A DNA stretch of 64,000 nt from Verrucomicrobiota bacterium. Lineage in GTDB: Bacteria; Verrucomicrobiota; Verrucomicrobiia; Limisphaerales; UBA9464. The notes under the pieces were generated by a model. The model made no database searches and was not told where the DNA came from. It saw only the letters and a program-made list of their open reading frames with translations. Each line of letters begins with the position of its first letter. The first letter of the stretch is position 1. The position numbers were made by a program, and so were the translations under genes. The stretch spans positions 1 through 64,000 of the forward strand of contig VHCG01000017.1 of assembly GCA_016871805.1 (NCBI GenBank). Reading direction: 5' to 3'. Shown here piece after piece: positions 39,372-48,126 of the stretch.

Positions 39372-39410
39372 CACCGACCGCGTCCGCTCACCCTTCCTCC
39401 GACTCCACCC

Positions 39411-40325
39411 GTGGGACTCTTCGACAAACTCAAGGCGGCCTTCACGCGCACCACCTCGACCCTCTCGGATGAGATCCGACGAATTGTCACACGATCCCCG
39501 AAGCTGACGGCGGAGAATCTCGAGGAACTTGAGGCGGCCCTGCTGAAGGCGGACCTCGGCCTGGCGACCACCCAACAGATCCTCGGTGCGGCCCGGACGG
39601 CATTTGAGACGCAGGGCCGTGCCGGAATCGACTTCATCGAGATCGCGGCACGGGAGGTCGAGCGCAACCTTGCCGGACTGGATCCGAGCCTCGGACGACA
39701 GCCCTCGGGATTCACGATTGTCTCCGTGGTCGGTGTGAACGGCACCGGTAAGACCACGACCTGTGCCAAGCTCGCGCATCGGGCGCAGCTGAAGGGCGAA
39801 TCCGCGGTCCTAGCCGCCTGCGACACCTTCCGCGCCGCAGCGGTCGAACAGCTGAAGCTCTGGGGTGGACGCCTCGACATCCCCGTCATCGCAGGCGCCC
39901 CGAATGCGGATCCCGCGGCCGTGGCCCACGATGCGATCACGGCCGCCGACGCTCGGAAGGCCCAGTGGCTTTTCGTCGACACCGCTGGCCGTCTCCATAC
40001 CAAGTCCAATCTGATGGCCGAGCTGCAGAAGGTTCACCGCGTCATCGGGAAGAAGAGCCCGGGTGCCCCGCATGAGACCCTGCTGGTGCTGGACGGCTCG
40101 ACAGGCCTCAACGCGTTGAACCAGGCCCGGGAGTTCCACAAGGCCGTGACCCTCACCGGACTCGTCGTCACCAAGCTGGATGGCACGAGCAAGGGAGGCG
40201 CGATCGTCGCCATCCAGAAGGAGCTCGGTATCCCCGTGAAGTTCATCGGAGTCGGGGAACAGCCTGACGACCTGCAGCCCTTCAACGCGAAGGAGTTCGC
40301 GGACGCGCTCTTCGAGGCGCGCTAG
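39411..40325 (+). CDS. ftsY: Signal recognition particle receptor FtsY
   Basis: 304 residues, NG-domain form without the acidic A domain of E. coli. GTPase motifs: VVGVNGTGKTTT (residues about 106-117), DTFRAAAVEQLKLW, DTAGRLHTKSNLM, TKLDGTSKGG and FIGVGEQPDDLQPF. It receives ribosome-SRP complexes at the membrane. GTG start at 39411 yields MGLFDKLKAAFTRT, the usual amphipathic opening. Next to the PHP gene (39 bases) and 6 bases before ribD. Confidence 0.96.
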   Translation: MGLFDKLKAAFTRTTSTLSDEIRRIVTRSPKLTAENLEELEAALLKADLGLATTQQILGAARTAFETQGRAGIDFIEIAAREVERNLAGLDPSLGRQPSGFTIVSVVGVNGTGKTTTCAKLAHRAQLKGESAVLAACDTFRAAAVEQLKLWGGRLDIPVIAGAPNADPAAVAHDAITAADARKAQWLFVDTAGRLHTKSNLMAELQKVHRVIGKKSPGAPHETLLVLDGSTGLNALNQAREFHKAVTLTGLVVTKLDGTSKGGAIVAIQKELGIPVKFIGVGEQPDDLQPFNAKEFADALFEAR

Positions 40326-40331
40326 CGCGTC

Positions 40332-41450
40332 ATGGCCAAGGAAACCCCCAAGGAGTCGGCGGCGATGCGACGGGCCATCGTCCTGGCACGAAGGGCCCTG
40401 GGAAACACCTCCCCCAACCCACTCGTCGGCGCGGTGGTGATCCGCAACGGACGCATCCTTGGCGAGGGCTACCACCATCGTGCGGGTCATCCCCACGCGG
40501 AGATCGAGGCGATCCGGGATTGCCGGGACCGCGGACACGATCCCAGGGGGGCCACGCTCGTCGTCACCCTCGAACCCTGTTCCACCACCGGACGCACCCC
40601 TCCCTGCACCCGGGCCATCCTCGAGGCCGGATTCCGACGGGTGGTCGTGGGAGCGATCGATCCGAACCCAGACCATGCCGGACGTGGATTGGCCCTGCTC
40701 CGCAAGGCCGGGGTGGAAGTGGTCGAGGGGGTCTGCACGGAGGAGGCCGAGGCCCTCAATCCGGGGTTCAACCACTGGATCGTCCAGAGACGCCCCCTCG
40801 TCACCCTCAAGGCCGGGATGACCCTGGACGGCAAGATCGCCACCACCCAGGGCGACTCCCGCTGGATCACGGGCGAGGCTTCGCGCCGGGTCGTGATGCG
40901 GCTCCGCCAGGAACACGATGCCGTCCTGGTCGGCATCGGCACCGTGTTGGCGGACGACCCCCAGCTCACGATCCGACGAGGCGGAACGACCCGGTGCGGA
41001 CTGAGGATCGTCCTCGATTCAAAGGCCCGAATTCCCGCAACAAGCCGGCTTCTGACCGACCCCTTCGCCGCGAACACGCTCGTCGTGGTCGGTGAACGCG
41101 CCGCGAAGGCCCGGGTGGACCGGATCCGGTCGCTCGCAAAGGTGTGGGTTGCGCCGCTCCATGAGGGGCGGATTTCCCTGTCCGCCCTCTGCTCGGAGCT
41201 GGGACGCCGGGGAATCACCAGCGTGCTGGTCGAGGGCGGGGGCGAGGTCCATGCGGGATTTCTCCGCGAACGGCTGGCCCACCGGATCGCCTTCTTCTAC
41301 GCCCCGAAGGTCGTCGGGGGGCGCGAGGCACCCCGATCGGTCGGGGGTATCGGCTGGGAGTCCCTGGAGGAGGCCCCCCGTCTGGACCGGATCCGATGGC
41401 AAGCCCATGGGGATGATCTGCTCCTGACAGCGTCGATCCGAATTGGATAG
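40332..41450 (+). CDS. ribD: Riboflavin biosynthesis deaminase-reductase RibD
   Basis: 372 residues, bifunctional. The N-terminal pyrimidine deaminase has the zinc site HAE (His 55, Glu 57) and EPCSTTGRTPPC (Cys 83, Cys 92). The C-terminal reductase starts at RPLVTLKAGMTLDGKIATTQGDSRWITG and includes VGIGTVLADDPQLTIR and ITSVLVEGGGEVHAGFL. It converts the first pyrimidine intermediate of riboflavin synthesis. Both halves look complete. It is the last gene of the plus-strand run and converges on the Do protease gene; the intervening gap has an imperfect GGCCGCCC...GGACGGCC hairpin near 41500 that could terminate either gene. Confidence 0.96.
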   Translation: MAKETPKESAAMRRAIVLARRALGNTSPNPLVGAVVIRNGRILGEGYHHRAGHPHAEIEAIRDCRDRGHDPRGATLVVTLEPCSTTGRTPPCTRAILEAGFRRVVVGAIDPNPDHAGRGLALLRKAGVEVVEGVCTEEAEALNPGFNHWIVQRRPLVTLKAGMTLDGKIATTQGDSRWITGEASRRVVMRLRQEHDAVLVGIGTVLADDPQLTIRRGGTTRCGLRIVLDSKARIPATSRLLTDPFAANTLVVVGERAAKARVDRIRSLAKVWVAPLHEGRISLSALCSELGRRGITSVLVEGGGEVHAGFLRERLAHRIAFFYAPKVVGGREAPRSVGGIGWESLEEAPRLDRIRWQAHGDDLLLTASIRIG

Positions 41451-41560
41451 AACCTGCCGACCCGCAAGGACTGCGGGCGGGGGATGGTGGGGAAAATGGA
41501 AAGGCCGCCCAGGCGTTCACCCGGACGGCCCACCAACCAACCACTCCACACTCCAAGGCG

Positions 41561-43075
41561 TCAGCCTTGGGAATTGTTGTCCCTGGACTCGTCGACGACC
41601 ACGTACCGGCTGCCGCCGCGGCTCCAGATCCGGAGGAGGGTCGTCCGGTCGCCGCCCTTCTCGGTCAGCTTCACAGCCTCCTCGGCACCGGCGACCGCCT
41701 TCCGATTGATCTCGAGGATCACGTCACCCGGTTGGAGTCCCGCCTCGGCCGCTGCGGAATCCGGCGCCACCTCCGTCACGACAGCTCCCTCGATCTTCTC
41801 AGGAATCCGGAACTGACGGCGGTGCTTGTCGTCGAGATCCGCCACACCCACCCCGTTGAGGGTTCCCTCGTCCTCCACCTTCCCCACCGCAGGCGCCTTG
41901 GCCTCACCAGGGAGTTCCCCGACCTTGACCTTCAGGGACATCTCCTTGCCGTCACGCAGGACCTTGAGGTTGGCAGTCTGGCCGGGATCGGCCTTCGCGA
42001 CCGTCAGCTTCAGGTGCCGGCTGTCGCGGATGTCCTTGCCGTCGAGTGCGGTGATGACATCCCCACTCTCGAGACCGGCCTTGTCGGCAGGCCCCTTCGG
42101 CGTGACCTCCCCCACGAGGGCCCCCTTGGCGCCCTTCATGCCGAACTTCCTGGCGAGGGCCGGATTGACGTCCTGGATCATCACCCCGAGGTAACCGCGG
42201 GTGACCTTTCCGTCCTTCACGAGGGATTCCATGACATCCTTCGCCATCACGACCGGGATCGCGAAACCGATGCCCTGGTTCCCTCCGGATCGGCTCAGGA
42301 TGGCGGTGTTGACGCCGACCAAGCGCCCCTTGGCGTCGACCAACGCGCCACCGGAGTTGCCGGGGTTGATCGCCGCGTCGGTCTGGATGAAGTCCTCGTA
42401 GTCCAGGCCCAGCGTCGCCCGCCCCGTGGCGCTGACGATGCCCATGGTGACGGTCTGACCGATGCCGAAGGGATTGCCGATCGCAAGGACCACATCGCCC
42501 ACCTCGATCGCCTCGCTGTCGCCAAGGGCGATCGCAGGCAGCTCGCCGGCCTCGACCTTCAGGACGGCGACATCGGTCTTGGGATCCCGTCCGACGACCT
42601 TGGCATCGAGCTCACGTCCGTCCTGGAGGGCCACCTTGACCTCATCGGCCCCATCGACCACGTGGTTGTTGGTCAGGATGTAGCCGTCGGGCGTCACGAT
42701 GACACCGGAGCCGAGTCCGTGCTGACGGGGACCGCGTCCGGACTCCTCGGGCATCCCGAACGGTGCGCCCTCACCGAAGAAGCGGCGGAGCTGCGGGGGG
42801 ACCTGGGAGAGATCGGGCATCTGCGCCGAGGCCAGCTTGGCCTTCTGGGTGACATTCACCCGGACCACGCTCGGACTGACCTTCCTGATCACATCGGAGT
42901 AGCTGCCCACCAGACGGCCATCGCGGGCGATCGGAGTCTCATCGACAGACAGTCTCAGCTCGGGAGCCTCGGCATTCGCCTTGGAGGGCTTGGGTCCGGC
43001 CCAGACCGCGGTCACGGCACCTGCGAGACCTCCGGCGAGGGCGATGGGGATCAACTTCTTGTATGCGGCGTTCAT
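41561..43075 (-). CDS. Do-family periplasmic serine endoprotease (DegP/HtrA-like)
   Basis: 504 residues with a signal peptide (IPIALAGGLAGAVTAVWA). The catalytic triad is present as TNNHVV (His 138), TDVAVL (Asp 168) and GNSGGAL (Ser 241). The LA-loop region is short. Two PDZ domains follow (RGYLGVMIQDVNPAL ... DKAGLESGDVITALDGK and GAVVTEVAPDSAAAEAGLQPGDVILEINRK). It degrades or refolds misfolded periplasmic proteins. ATG 43075 preferred over upstream starts that would precede the signal peptide by 34 residues. The symbol is left blank because DegP and DegQ types cannot be separated. Confidence 0.93.
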   Translation of the reverse strand: MNAAYKKLIPIALAGGLAGAVTAVWAGPKPSKANAEAPELRLSVDETPIARDGRLVGSYSDVIRKVSPSVVRVNVTQKAKLASAQMPDLSQVPPQLRRFFGEGAPFGMPEESGRGPRQHGLGSGVIVTPDGYILTNNHVVDGADEVKVALQDGRELDAKVVGRDPKTDVAVLKVEAGELPAIALGDSEAIEVGDVVLAIGNPFGIGQTVTMGIVSATGRATLGLDYEDFIQTDAAINPGNSGGALVDAKGRLVGVNTAILSRSGGNQGIGFAIPVVMAKDVMESLVKDGKVTRGYLGVMIQDVNPALARKFGMKGAKGALVGEVTPKGPADKAGLESGDVITALDGKDIRDSRHLKLTVAKADPGQTANLKVLRDGKEMSLKVKVGELPGEAKAPAVGKVEDEGTLNGVGVADLDDKHRRQFRIPEKIEGAVVTEVAPDSAAAEAGLQPGDVILEINRKAVAGAEEAVKLTEKGGDRTTLLRIWSRGGSRYVVVDESRDNNSQG

Positions 43076-43416
43076 GGATGACTTGGTTTGGTTGAGTTTG
43101 TCTTGGTGTGGCGGACTCTCCGCCCCTGTTCTGACACCAATCGACTCACGCCGCGTGGCCCATGACTGACCTTTCAATTACACGATCGAAAGAGTCGGCG
43201 GAATCCATCGAACCCCACCCCAGAACCCTCCCACTCCGGCACGCGCGCCTGGCGTCCTTAGGACAGCCAGAGCGACCTTCGGAAAACGCCCAGACCAGGC
43301 CCTCCACGACATGATTCCGACCCAATGCGTGGCCGAGACCCCTGGCTGGACCGTGTCGGACTGGACGAAAACCGTGGGAGTCCTGGAATCCTCCTTCGCT
43401 CCCACCCGCGGAATGC
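43076..43416. other. Intergenic region upstream of the Do protease
   Basis: 341 bases without a convincing gene. On the minus strand a TGTAAT near 43175 is a fair -10 hexamer for the protease, but no good -35 lies 16-18 bases upstream. A CTTTC...GAAAG inverted repeat flanks it. The small minus-strand ORF 43178-43405 has no coding features. Confidence 0.5.
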
Positions 43417-44250
43417 TCAGGCCTTGATGAAGCGCGCCGCCTCGGAGGCCGTGACCCCGTCGTGGACCAGCGCCATCAGGGCTCGGGTCATCCCAGCCGG
43501 ATCCGCATGCTGGATGATGTTCCGTCCATACACGATGCCTGCCGCCCCCTGCTTCATGAGGGCCTCGGTCCTCGAAAGGATCTCCGCGTCCGCCGCCTTG
43601 CCGCCGCCCCGGACCAACACCGGAATCCGTCCGGCGATTTCCACGACGCGATGGTAGACCGTGACGTCATCAGTGGGATCGGCCTTGATGATGTCGGCTC
43701 CCAACTCACAGGCCTGGCGCACGAGCGGAAGGATCTTGTCGAGATCGCCATCGACCATGTAACCGCCCGCCTTGGCGTTCGGCTGGAAGACGAGGGGCTC
43801 GATCATGAGCGGCATCGCATAACGGTCACACTCCGGCTTGATGCGGAGGATGTTCTGGATGCATTGGTCGGTGACCTCCGGCTGGTCGGGGATCCGGAAG
43901 AGATTGACCACCACACAGGTGGCATCGACGCGGATGGCCTGTTCGACGGGGGCCTCGATCATCCGGCTGAACAGGGCTTTGGGAAGGACGTTGCCGTAGA
44001 TATTGGCGACATCGGTGCGAAGCACGAGGGCCGGCTTGTCCTTCCCGGGAAGGGATTGGAGATAGTGGGCCTGTCCCACGGTGAGCTGGACCGCATCCGG
44101 CGCCGCGGCAACCACCGTCTTCACAGCCGCCTCGAGATTTTCAATGCCCTGCAGGAATCCCGGCTCGTTGAAGAATCCGTGGTCGATGGCGACGTCGAAG
44201 CAGCGGCGGGAACGGGCGTGGAAAAGGCGCTTGATGCGGAAGGACTTCAT
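43417..44250 (-). CDS. Class I fructose-bisphosphate aldolase-like (DeoC/LacD/FbaB family)
   Basis: 277 residues. CFDVAIDHGFFNEPGFLQGIENL opens the TIM barrel; PLMIEPLVFQPN, LGADIIKADPTDD (Schiff-base lysine candidate, about residue 195), PVLVRGGGKAADAEIL and GAAGIVYGRNIIQHADPAGM complete the DeoC/LacD-type pattern seen in FbaB/DhnA aldolases. Reaction probably reversible cleavage of a ketose 1-phosphate; LacD-like tagatose or deoxyribose specificity cannot be excluded. ATG 44250; divergent from the glycosyltransferase gene, with both promoters in a 132-base gap. Confidence 0.87.
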   Translation of the reverse strand: MKSFRIKRLFHARSRRCFDVAIDHGFFNEPGFLQGIENLEAAVKTVVAAAPDAVQLTVGQAHYLQSLPGKDKPALVLRTDVANIYGNVLPKALFSRMIEAPVEQAIRVDATCVVVNLFRIPDQPEVTDQCIQNILRIKPECDRYAMPLMIEPLVFQPNAKAGGYMVDGDLDKILPLVRQACELGADIIKADPTDDVTVYHRVVEIAGRIPVLVRGGGKAADAEILSRTEALMKQGAAGIVYGRNIIQHADPAGMTRALMALVHDGVTASEAARFIKA

Positions 44251-44382
44251 CGGTCCGGAAAGAATCCGGAGCGCCGGTGGGGATTCCAGAGAAAAGGAAC
44301 CCCGTCCTCGCATTCCAGGCTCGGCCCCGCACGCCTCGCCCTTTCCTTGTCCCGTTTCGAATCCGCCGTACGCTCGCGCCCC

Positions 44383-45672
44383 GTGAACCTGGTCCAGCTC
44401 ACCCCAGGCGCAGGCGGGATGTACTGCGGGAACTGTTTCCGCGACAACGCCCTGGTCGCCGCCCTGCAGCGTCAGGGTCATCCCACCGTGATGGTGCCCC
44501 TCTACCTGCCGATGAAGCTGGACGAGGCGCAGGCGGGTGGGGAATCGCCGACATTTTTCGGGGGCCTGAACGTGTTCTTCGACCAGAAGATGGGCTGGTA
44601 TCGACGGGCACCCCACTGGTTCCGACGCCTTTTCGACGCTCCCTTCTTGCTGCGTCTGGCCGCCGGCAAGGCCGCCAAGACCCGGGCGGCAGATGTCGGC
44701 GACCTCACCGTGTCGATGCTCCGCGGCGAACAGGGCCACCAGGCCCGGGACCTCGAGGAGCTGATCGACTGGCTTCGGACCCAGCCACGCCTCGACGCCG
44801 TCCTGCTGTCGAACGCCCTGCTCATAGGCTTCGCCCGCCGGATCCGGAGGGCGCTCGGGACCCGGGTCGTGTGCTTCCTCCAGAGCGAGGAATCGTTCCT
44901 CGACTCGATCCCGGAGCCCTGGGGCCCTAGGGCGTGGCAGACGTTGTCGGAACGCGCCTCCACGGTGGACCTCTGGATCTCGCCCAGCCGTCATTTCGCG
45001 GACCGCATGGGACGACGGCTCGGAATCTCCCAGGAACGGATCCGGGTCGTCCCCAACGGGATCCATCTTTCCGGCTACAACACGCTTCCCACCCGCCAGC
45101 CTAAGCGACCCGGTGAGCCGTTGACCCTTGGGTTCTTCGCCCGGATGGGTCCGGACAAGGGACTCGACATCCTGGTCGATGCGTTCCTGGGACTCCGAAG
45201 GACAGGTCGCTTCCCCTTCCTGACGCTCAAGGTGGGCGGAGGCTGCGGGCCCGGGGATGAGTCGTTCGTCTTGGATCTGCAGGGACGGCTGGCGGCGGCC
45301 GGACTCTCCGAGGCCGCGTCGTTCCATCCCAATCTGACCCGCGAGGAGAAGATCGCGTTCTACGCCTCCTGCGATGTCCTGTCTGTGCCGGCCCGGATGA
45401 GCGAGTCCTTCGGCCTCTATGTCATCGAGTCCCTGGCGGCAGGCACTCCGCTGGTGCAGCCCAGCGTCTGCACGTTTCCGGAGCTCCTTCAGGACACGGG
45501 GGGTGGAGTGCTGTCCGGGGAGAACACCCCTGAGGCCTTGGCGGGCGCTCTCGAACCGCTGCTGCTCGACCCAGAACGGCTTGTCCGGCTCGGTGAGGCC
45601 GGCCGGCGGGCAGTGCTCGACCGATACACCGACGACCACATGGCCCGCAGGATGGTCGAGACGCTCCAGTAG
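44383..45672 (+). CDS. Family 4-type glycosyltransferase (GT-B fold)
   Basis: 429 residues. N-terminal acceptor domain with VNLVQLTPGAGGMYCGNCFRDN and FLQSEESFLDSIPEPWG. C-terminal nucleotide-sugar domain with VVPNGIH, LTLGFFARMGPDKGLDILVDAF and LSVPARMSESFGLYVIESLAAGTPLVQP, the last containing the E-x7-E signature of retaining GT4 enzymes. GTG 44383 starts the conserved region; the frame is open upstream but overlaps the aldolase gene on the other strand. Substrate unknown; no polysaccharide cluster lies nearby. Confidence 0.85.
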   Translation: MNLVQLTPGAGGMYCGNCFRDNALVAALQRQGHPTVMVPLYLPMKLDEAQAGGESPTFFGGLNVFFDQKMGWYRRAPHWFRRLFDAPFLLRLAAGKAAKTRAADVGDLTVSMLRGEQGHQARDLEELIDWLRTQPRLDAVLLSNALLIGFARRIRRALGTRVVCFLQSEESFLDSIPEPWGPRAWQTLSERASTVDLWISPSRHFADRMGRRLGISQERIRVVPNGIHLSGYNTLPTRQPKRPGEPLTLGFFARMGPDKGLDILVDAFLGLRRTGRFPFLTLKVGGGCGPGDESFVLDLQGRLAAAGLSEAASFHPNLTREEKIAFYASCDVLSVPARMSESFGLYVIESLAAGTPLVQPSVCTFPELLQDTGGGVLSGENTPEALAGALEPLLLDPERLVRLGEAGRRAVLDRYTDDHMARRMVETLQ

Positions 45673-45718
45673 GGGTCACGACACACCCGGAGCGCGTCGC
45701 ACGGGTCCCGTCGATGGC

Positions 45719-46216
45719 TCAATCCGCCTTGCCCGGGATCCGATTGACCAGGACGGCCTCGGTCTGCTGCCTGCGGAACTCCCCATAGGCTTTTCGGAAC
45801 TGAGGATGCCGCACCCCGAGGATCGCAGCCGCCAGCAGGGCCGCGTTGATGGCGCCGGCCTTGCCGATCGCGAGGGTGCCCACCGGGATGCCGCCTGGCA
45901 TCTGGACGATGCTGAGGAGGGAATCCATGCCGTTGAGGGCCTTCGACTGGATGGGGACGCCTAGAACCGGAAGGCTGGTCTTGCTGGCGGCCATCCCCGG
46001 GAGGTGCGCTGCACCGCCGGCACCGGCAATCAGGACCTCAAGACCGCGCCCCTCCGCCGAGGCGGCATAGTCGAACAGGTGATCGGGAGTCCGATGGGCG
46101 CTCACCACGCTCGTCTCGAACGGAACGCCCAGCTGCTCCAGCTGGCGGACGGTGTGCTGCATCGTCTCCCAGTCCGACTGCGACCCCATGATGACTCCGA
46201 CGAGCGGCGAACTCAT
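45719..46216 (-). CDS. purE: N5-carboxyaminoimidazole ribonucleotide mutase PurE
   Basis: 165 residues. [58 protein letters not shown] and [26 protein letters not shown] are the PurE signatures. It rearranges N5-CAIR to CAIR in purine synthesis. PurK is not in the window. It lies 54 bases downstream of cimA on the same strand and may share its transcript. Confidence 0.96.
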   Translation of the reverse strand: MSSPLVGVIMGSQSDWETMQHTVRQLEQLGVPFETSVVSAHRTPDHLFDYAASAEGRGLEVLIAGAGGAAHLPGMAASKTSLPVLGVPIQSKALNGMDSLLSIVQMPGGIPVGTLAIGKAGAINAALLAAAILGVRHPQFRKAYGEFRRQQTEAVLVNRIPGKAD

Positions 46217-46270
46217 GCGGGGAAACGATCACCCAGCAGGGGATCCCGTGACAAAGCAAAAGGCGGTCTC

Positions 46271-47836
46271 TCAACGCTTGAGCAGCGCATATTCCATGGA
46301 GTCGACCAACGCCTGCAGGGAGGCGGTGATGATGTTCTCGCTGACCCCAACGGTGCCCCATTCGCGGCGGCCATCGGTCGACTGGATCAGCACACGGGTC
46401 TTCGCGCCCGTCCCGGCAACGCCGTCGAGGATGCGGACCTTGTAGTCGGTTAGGCGGATCGCCTTGAGCTTCGGGAAGGACTTCGCGAGCGCCGATCGCA
46501 GGGCGCCGTCGAGGGCATTCACCGGACCGTCACCATCCGCCACGGTGTGGTGGACGGTCTTGCCAACCCGCACCTTGACCGTGGCCTCACAGGTCGAGGT
46601 CGTGCCATGGCCACGCATCGAGACATGGTAGTCCTCCACGGTGAAGAGCAGTTCCGGGTTGTGGTCGAGGATGCCCCGGATGAGCAGGGCCAGCGAGGCC
46701 TCGGCGGCCTCGTACTCGAAGCCCTGGGCCTCGAGCTCCTTGACCCGGGCCGTGATGGCCCGGGTCTCGGGCGCATCCGCGGCCAGCCGGAACCCAAGCT
46801 CCTGGGCCTTGAGCAGGATGTTGGTACGGCCGGACATGTCGCTCACCAGGACACGTCGGGTATTCCCGATCGCCTCGGGCTGGATGTGCTCGTAGCTGCG
46901 GGCCACACGCTCGATCGCATGCACATGGATTCCCCCCTTGTGGGCGAAGGCGGTCTGGCCAACCCAGGGTTGTCGGGGGTCGTGCCGGACGTTGGCGATC
47001 TCGTCCACGAACTCCGACAGCTCCTTGAGCTTGGGCAGCGACTTCGCCGGCACACCCTTCCATCCCAGCTTGAACTGCAGGGTGGGCATGACGCTGGTCA
47101 GGTTGCAGTTCCCGGTCCGCTCACCATACCCATTGATGGTGCCCTGGATCTGCGAGGCCCCCGACTCCAGCGCGGCGATGCCGTTGGCCACGCCGAATCC
47201 GCAGTCGTTGTGCGTGTGGATCCCGATCCGGGTGTTGAGCCTGCCGTGCGCGAACGCCGTGATCCGGGCCACTTCGGAGGGCAGGCAGCCACCGTTGGTG
47301 TCGCAGAGGCAAACAACGTCGGCCCCGGCCTTCTCCGCCGCCTGCCAGGTGGCGAGTGCATAGTCGGGAGCATCCTTGAAGCCATCGAAGGCGTGCTCGG
47401 CGTCATACACCACAAACCGGCCGTGGTCCTTCAGGTAGCGGATCGTGTCGGCGATCATCGCCAGGTTCTCATCGGGCTTCACCCGGAGCACCTCATGGAC
47501 GTGCAGGAGCCAGGTCTTGCCGACCACGGTGACGGCCGGCGACTCCGCATCGAGGAGCATCTGGACCTGGGAATCGTCCTCCACCGCCACACCCTTGCGC
47601 CGGGTGAACCCGAATGCCGCGATGCGGGCGGAGCGCCATCGTCGACGCGCGGCCTGTCGGAAGAACTCAAGATCCTTGGGATTGGATCCAGGCCACCCTC
47701 CCTCGATGAAGTGCACGCCGAACTGGTCCAGCCGCTCCGCGATGCGGAGCTTGTCGGCAAGGGAGAAGTTGATGCCCTCCGCCTGGGCTCCGTCGCGCAG
47801 CGTGGTGTCGTAGATCTCGACCTTGCGTGTCTTCAT
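46271..47836 (-). CDS. cimA: (R)-citramalate synthase
   Basis: 521 residues. Condenses pyruvate and acetyl-CoA to citramalate, the first step of threonine-independent isoleucine synthesis. IYDTTLRDGAQAEGINFSL opens the DRE-TIM barrel. GWPGSNPKDLEFF and the metal-binding IHTHNDCGFGVANG follow, then GTINGYGERTGNCNL. The C-terminal regulatory (LeuA dimer) domain contains FTVEDYHVSMRGHG and KVRILDGVAGTGAKTRVLIQS. The length and IEGGWPGSN fit the CimA rather than the LeuA branch. ATG 47836. The leader upstream contains an Ile-rich reading frame and a strong hairpin (see those entries), matching an isoleucine-pathway gene. Confidence 0.93.
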   Translation of the reverse strand: MKTRKVEIYDTTLRDGAQAEGINFSLADKLRIAERLDQFGVHFIEGGWPGSNPKDLEFFRQAARRRWRSARIAAFGFTRRKGVAVEDDSQVQMLLDAESPAVTVVGKTWLLHVHEVLRVKPDENLAMIADTIRYLKDHGRFVVYDAEHAFDGFKDAPDYALATWQAAEKAGADVVCLCDTNGGCLPSEVARITAFAHGRLNTRIGIHTHNDCGFGVANGIAALESGASQIQGTINGYGERTGNCNLTSVMPTLQFKLGWKGVPAKSLPKLKELSEFVDEIANVRHDPRQPWVGQTAFAHKGGIHVHAIERVARSYEHIQPEAIGNTRRVLVSDMSGRTNILLKAQELGFRLAADAPETRAITARVKELEAQGFEYEAAEASLALLIRGILDHNPELLFTVEDYHVSMRGHGTTSTCEATVKVRVGKTVHHTVADGDGPVNALDGALRSALAKSFPKLKAIRLTDYKVRILDGVAGTGAKTRVLIQSTDGRREWGTVGVSENIITASLQALVDSMEYALLKR

Positions 47837-47865
47837 GGGGTGATGCTCTGGGGGTCCTGAAAACC

Positions 47866-47900
47866 GAAAGCCCCGTTCCGAGTCGCGGAACGGGGCTTTC
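47866..47900 (-). terminator. Perfect 15-bp hairpin in the cimA leader (attenuator terminator)
   Basis: The arms 47866-47880 and 47886-47900 are exact inverted repeats (GAAAGCCCCGTTCCG / CGGAACGGGGCTTTC) with a 5-base loop. Read on the minus strand it is followed by GGTTTTCAGG, a modest T-run. It lies 30 bases before the cimA ATG and more than 220 bases past the PIG-L stop, so a role in the cimA leader is likelier than ordinary termination of the upstream gene, although it could serve both. Confidence 0.75.
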
Positions 47901-47918
47901 GATCTCCGAAAAACTCGT

Positions 47919-47972
47919 TCAGCGACAGGGTCCCGGTCCAATGGCGATGATCCCGATGGCAATCGGGTACAT
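47919..47972 (-). CDS. Putative isoleucine-rich leader peptide of cimA
   Basis: Minus-strand ATG at 47972 to TGA at 47919-47921 encodes MYPIAIGIIAIGPGPCR: five isoleucines in 17 residues, four of them within residues 4-9. A possible in-frame GTG at 48005 would extend it to 28 residues. The stop codon is 18 bases before the 15-bp hairpin. The RNA around the stop (CUGAACGAG) can pair with the 5' arm of the hairpin (core GAACG with CGUUC), an antiterminator arrangement. The ribosome-binding site is weak, which lowers confidence. Not known to me as described. Confidence 0.5.
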   Translation of the reverse strand: MYPIAIGIIAIGPGPCR

Positions 47973-48126
47973 CGACGCATCCAGTCCGATGGCGGTGGCG
48001 CTCACGAGGAGGGAAGTCTATGGCAGTCGTCCCGGACACCAGCAAGCCGGAACTCGGTCCCACGGCGCTTCCCCATCGACGGGTGGGGATCGACATGCCG
48101 CCCCCCACAGGCGCAGCAGGACGGCG

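Noticed and set aside
43178-43405. 75-codon minus-strand ORF between the aldolase and Do protease
   Set aside because: No ribosome site, family or coding bias; region treated as promoter-bearing intergenic DNA.
44251-45639. Long 5' extension of the aldolase frame
   Set aside because: Antisense to the glycosyltransferase; the aldolase fold begins at ATG 44250.
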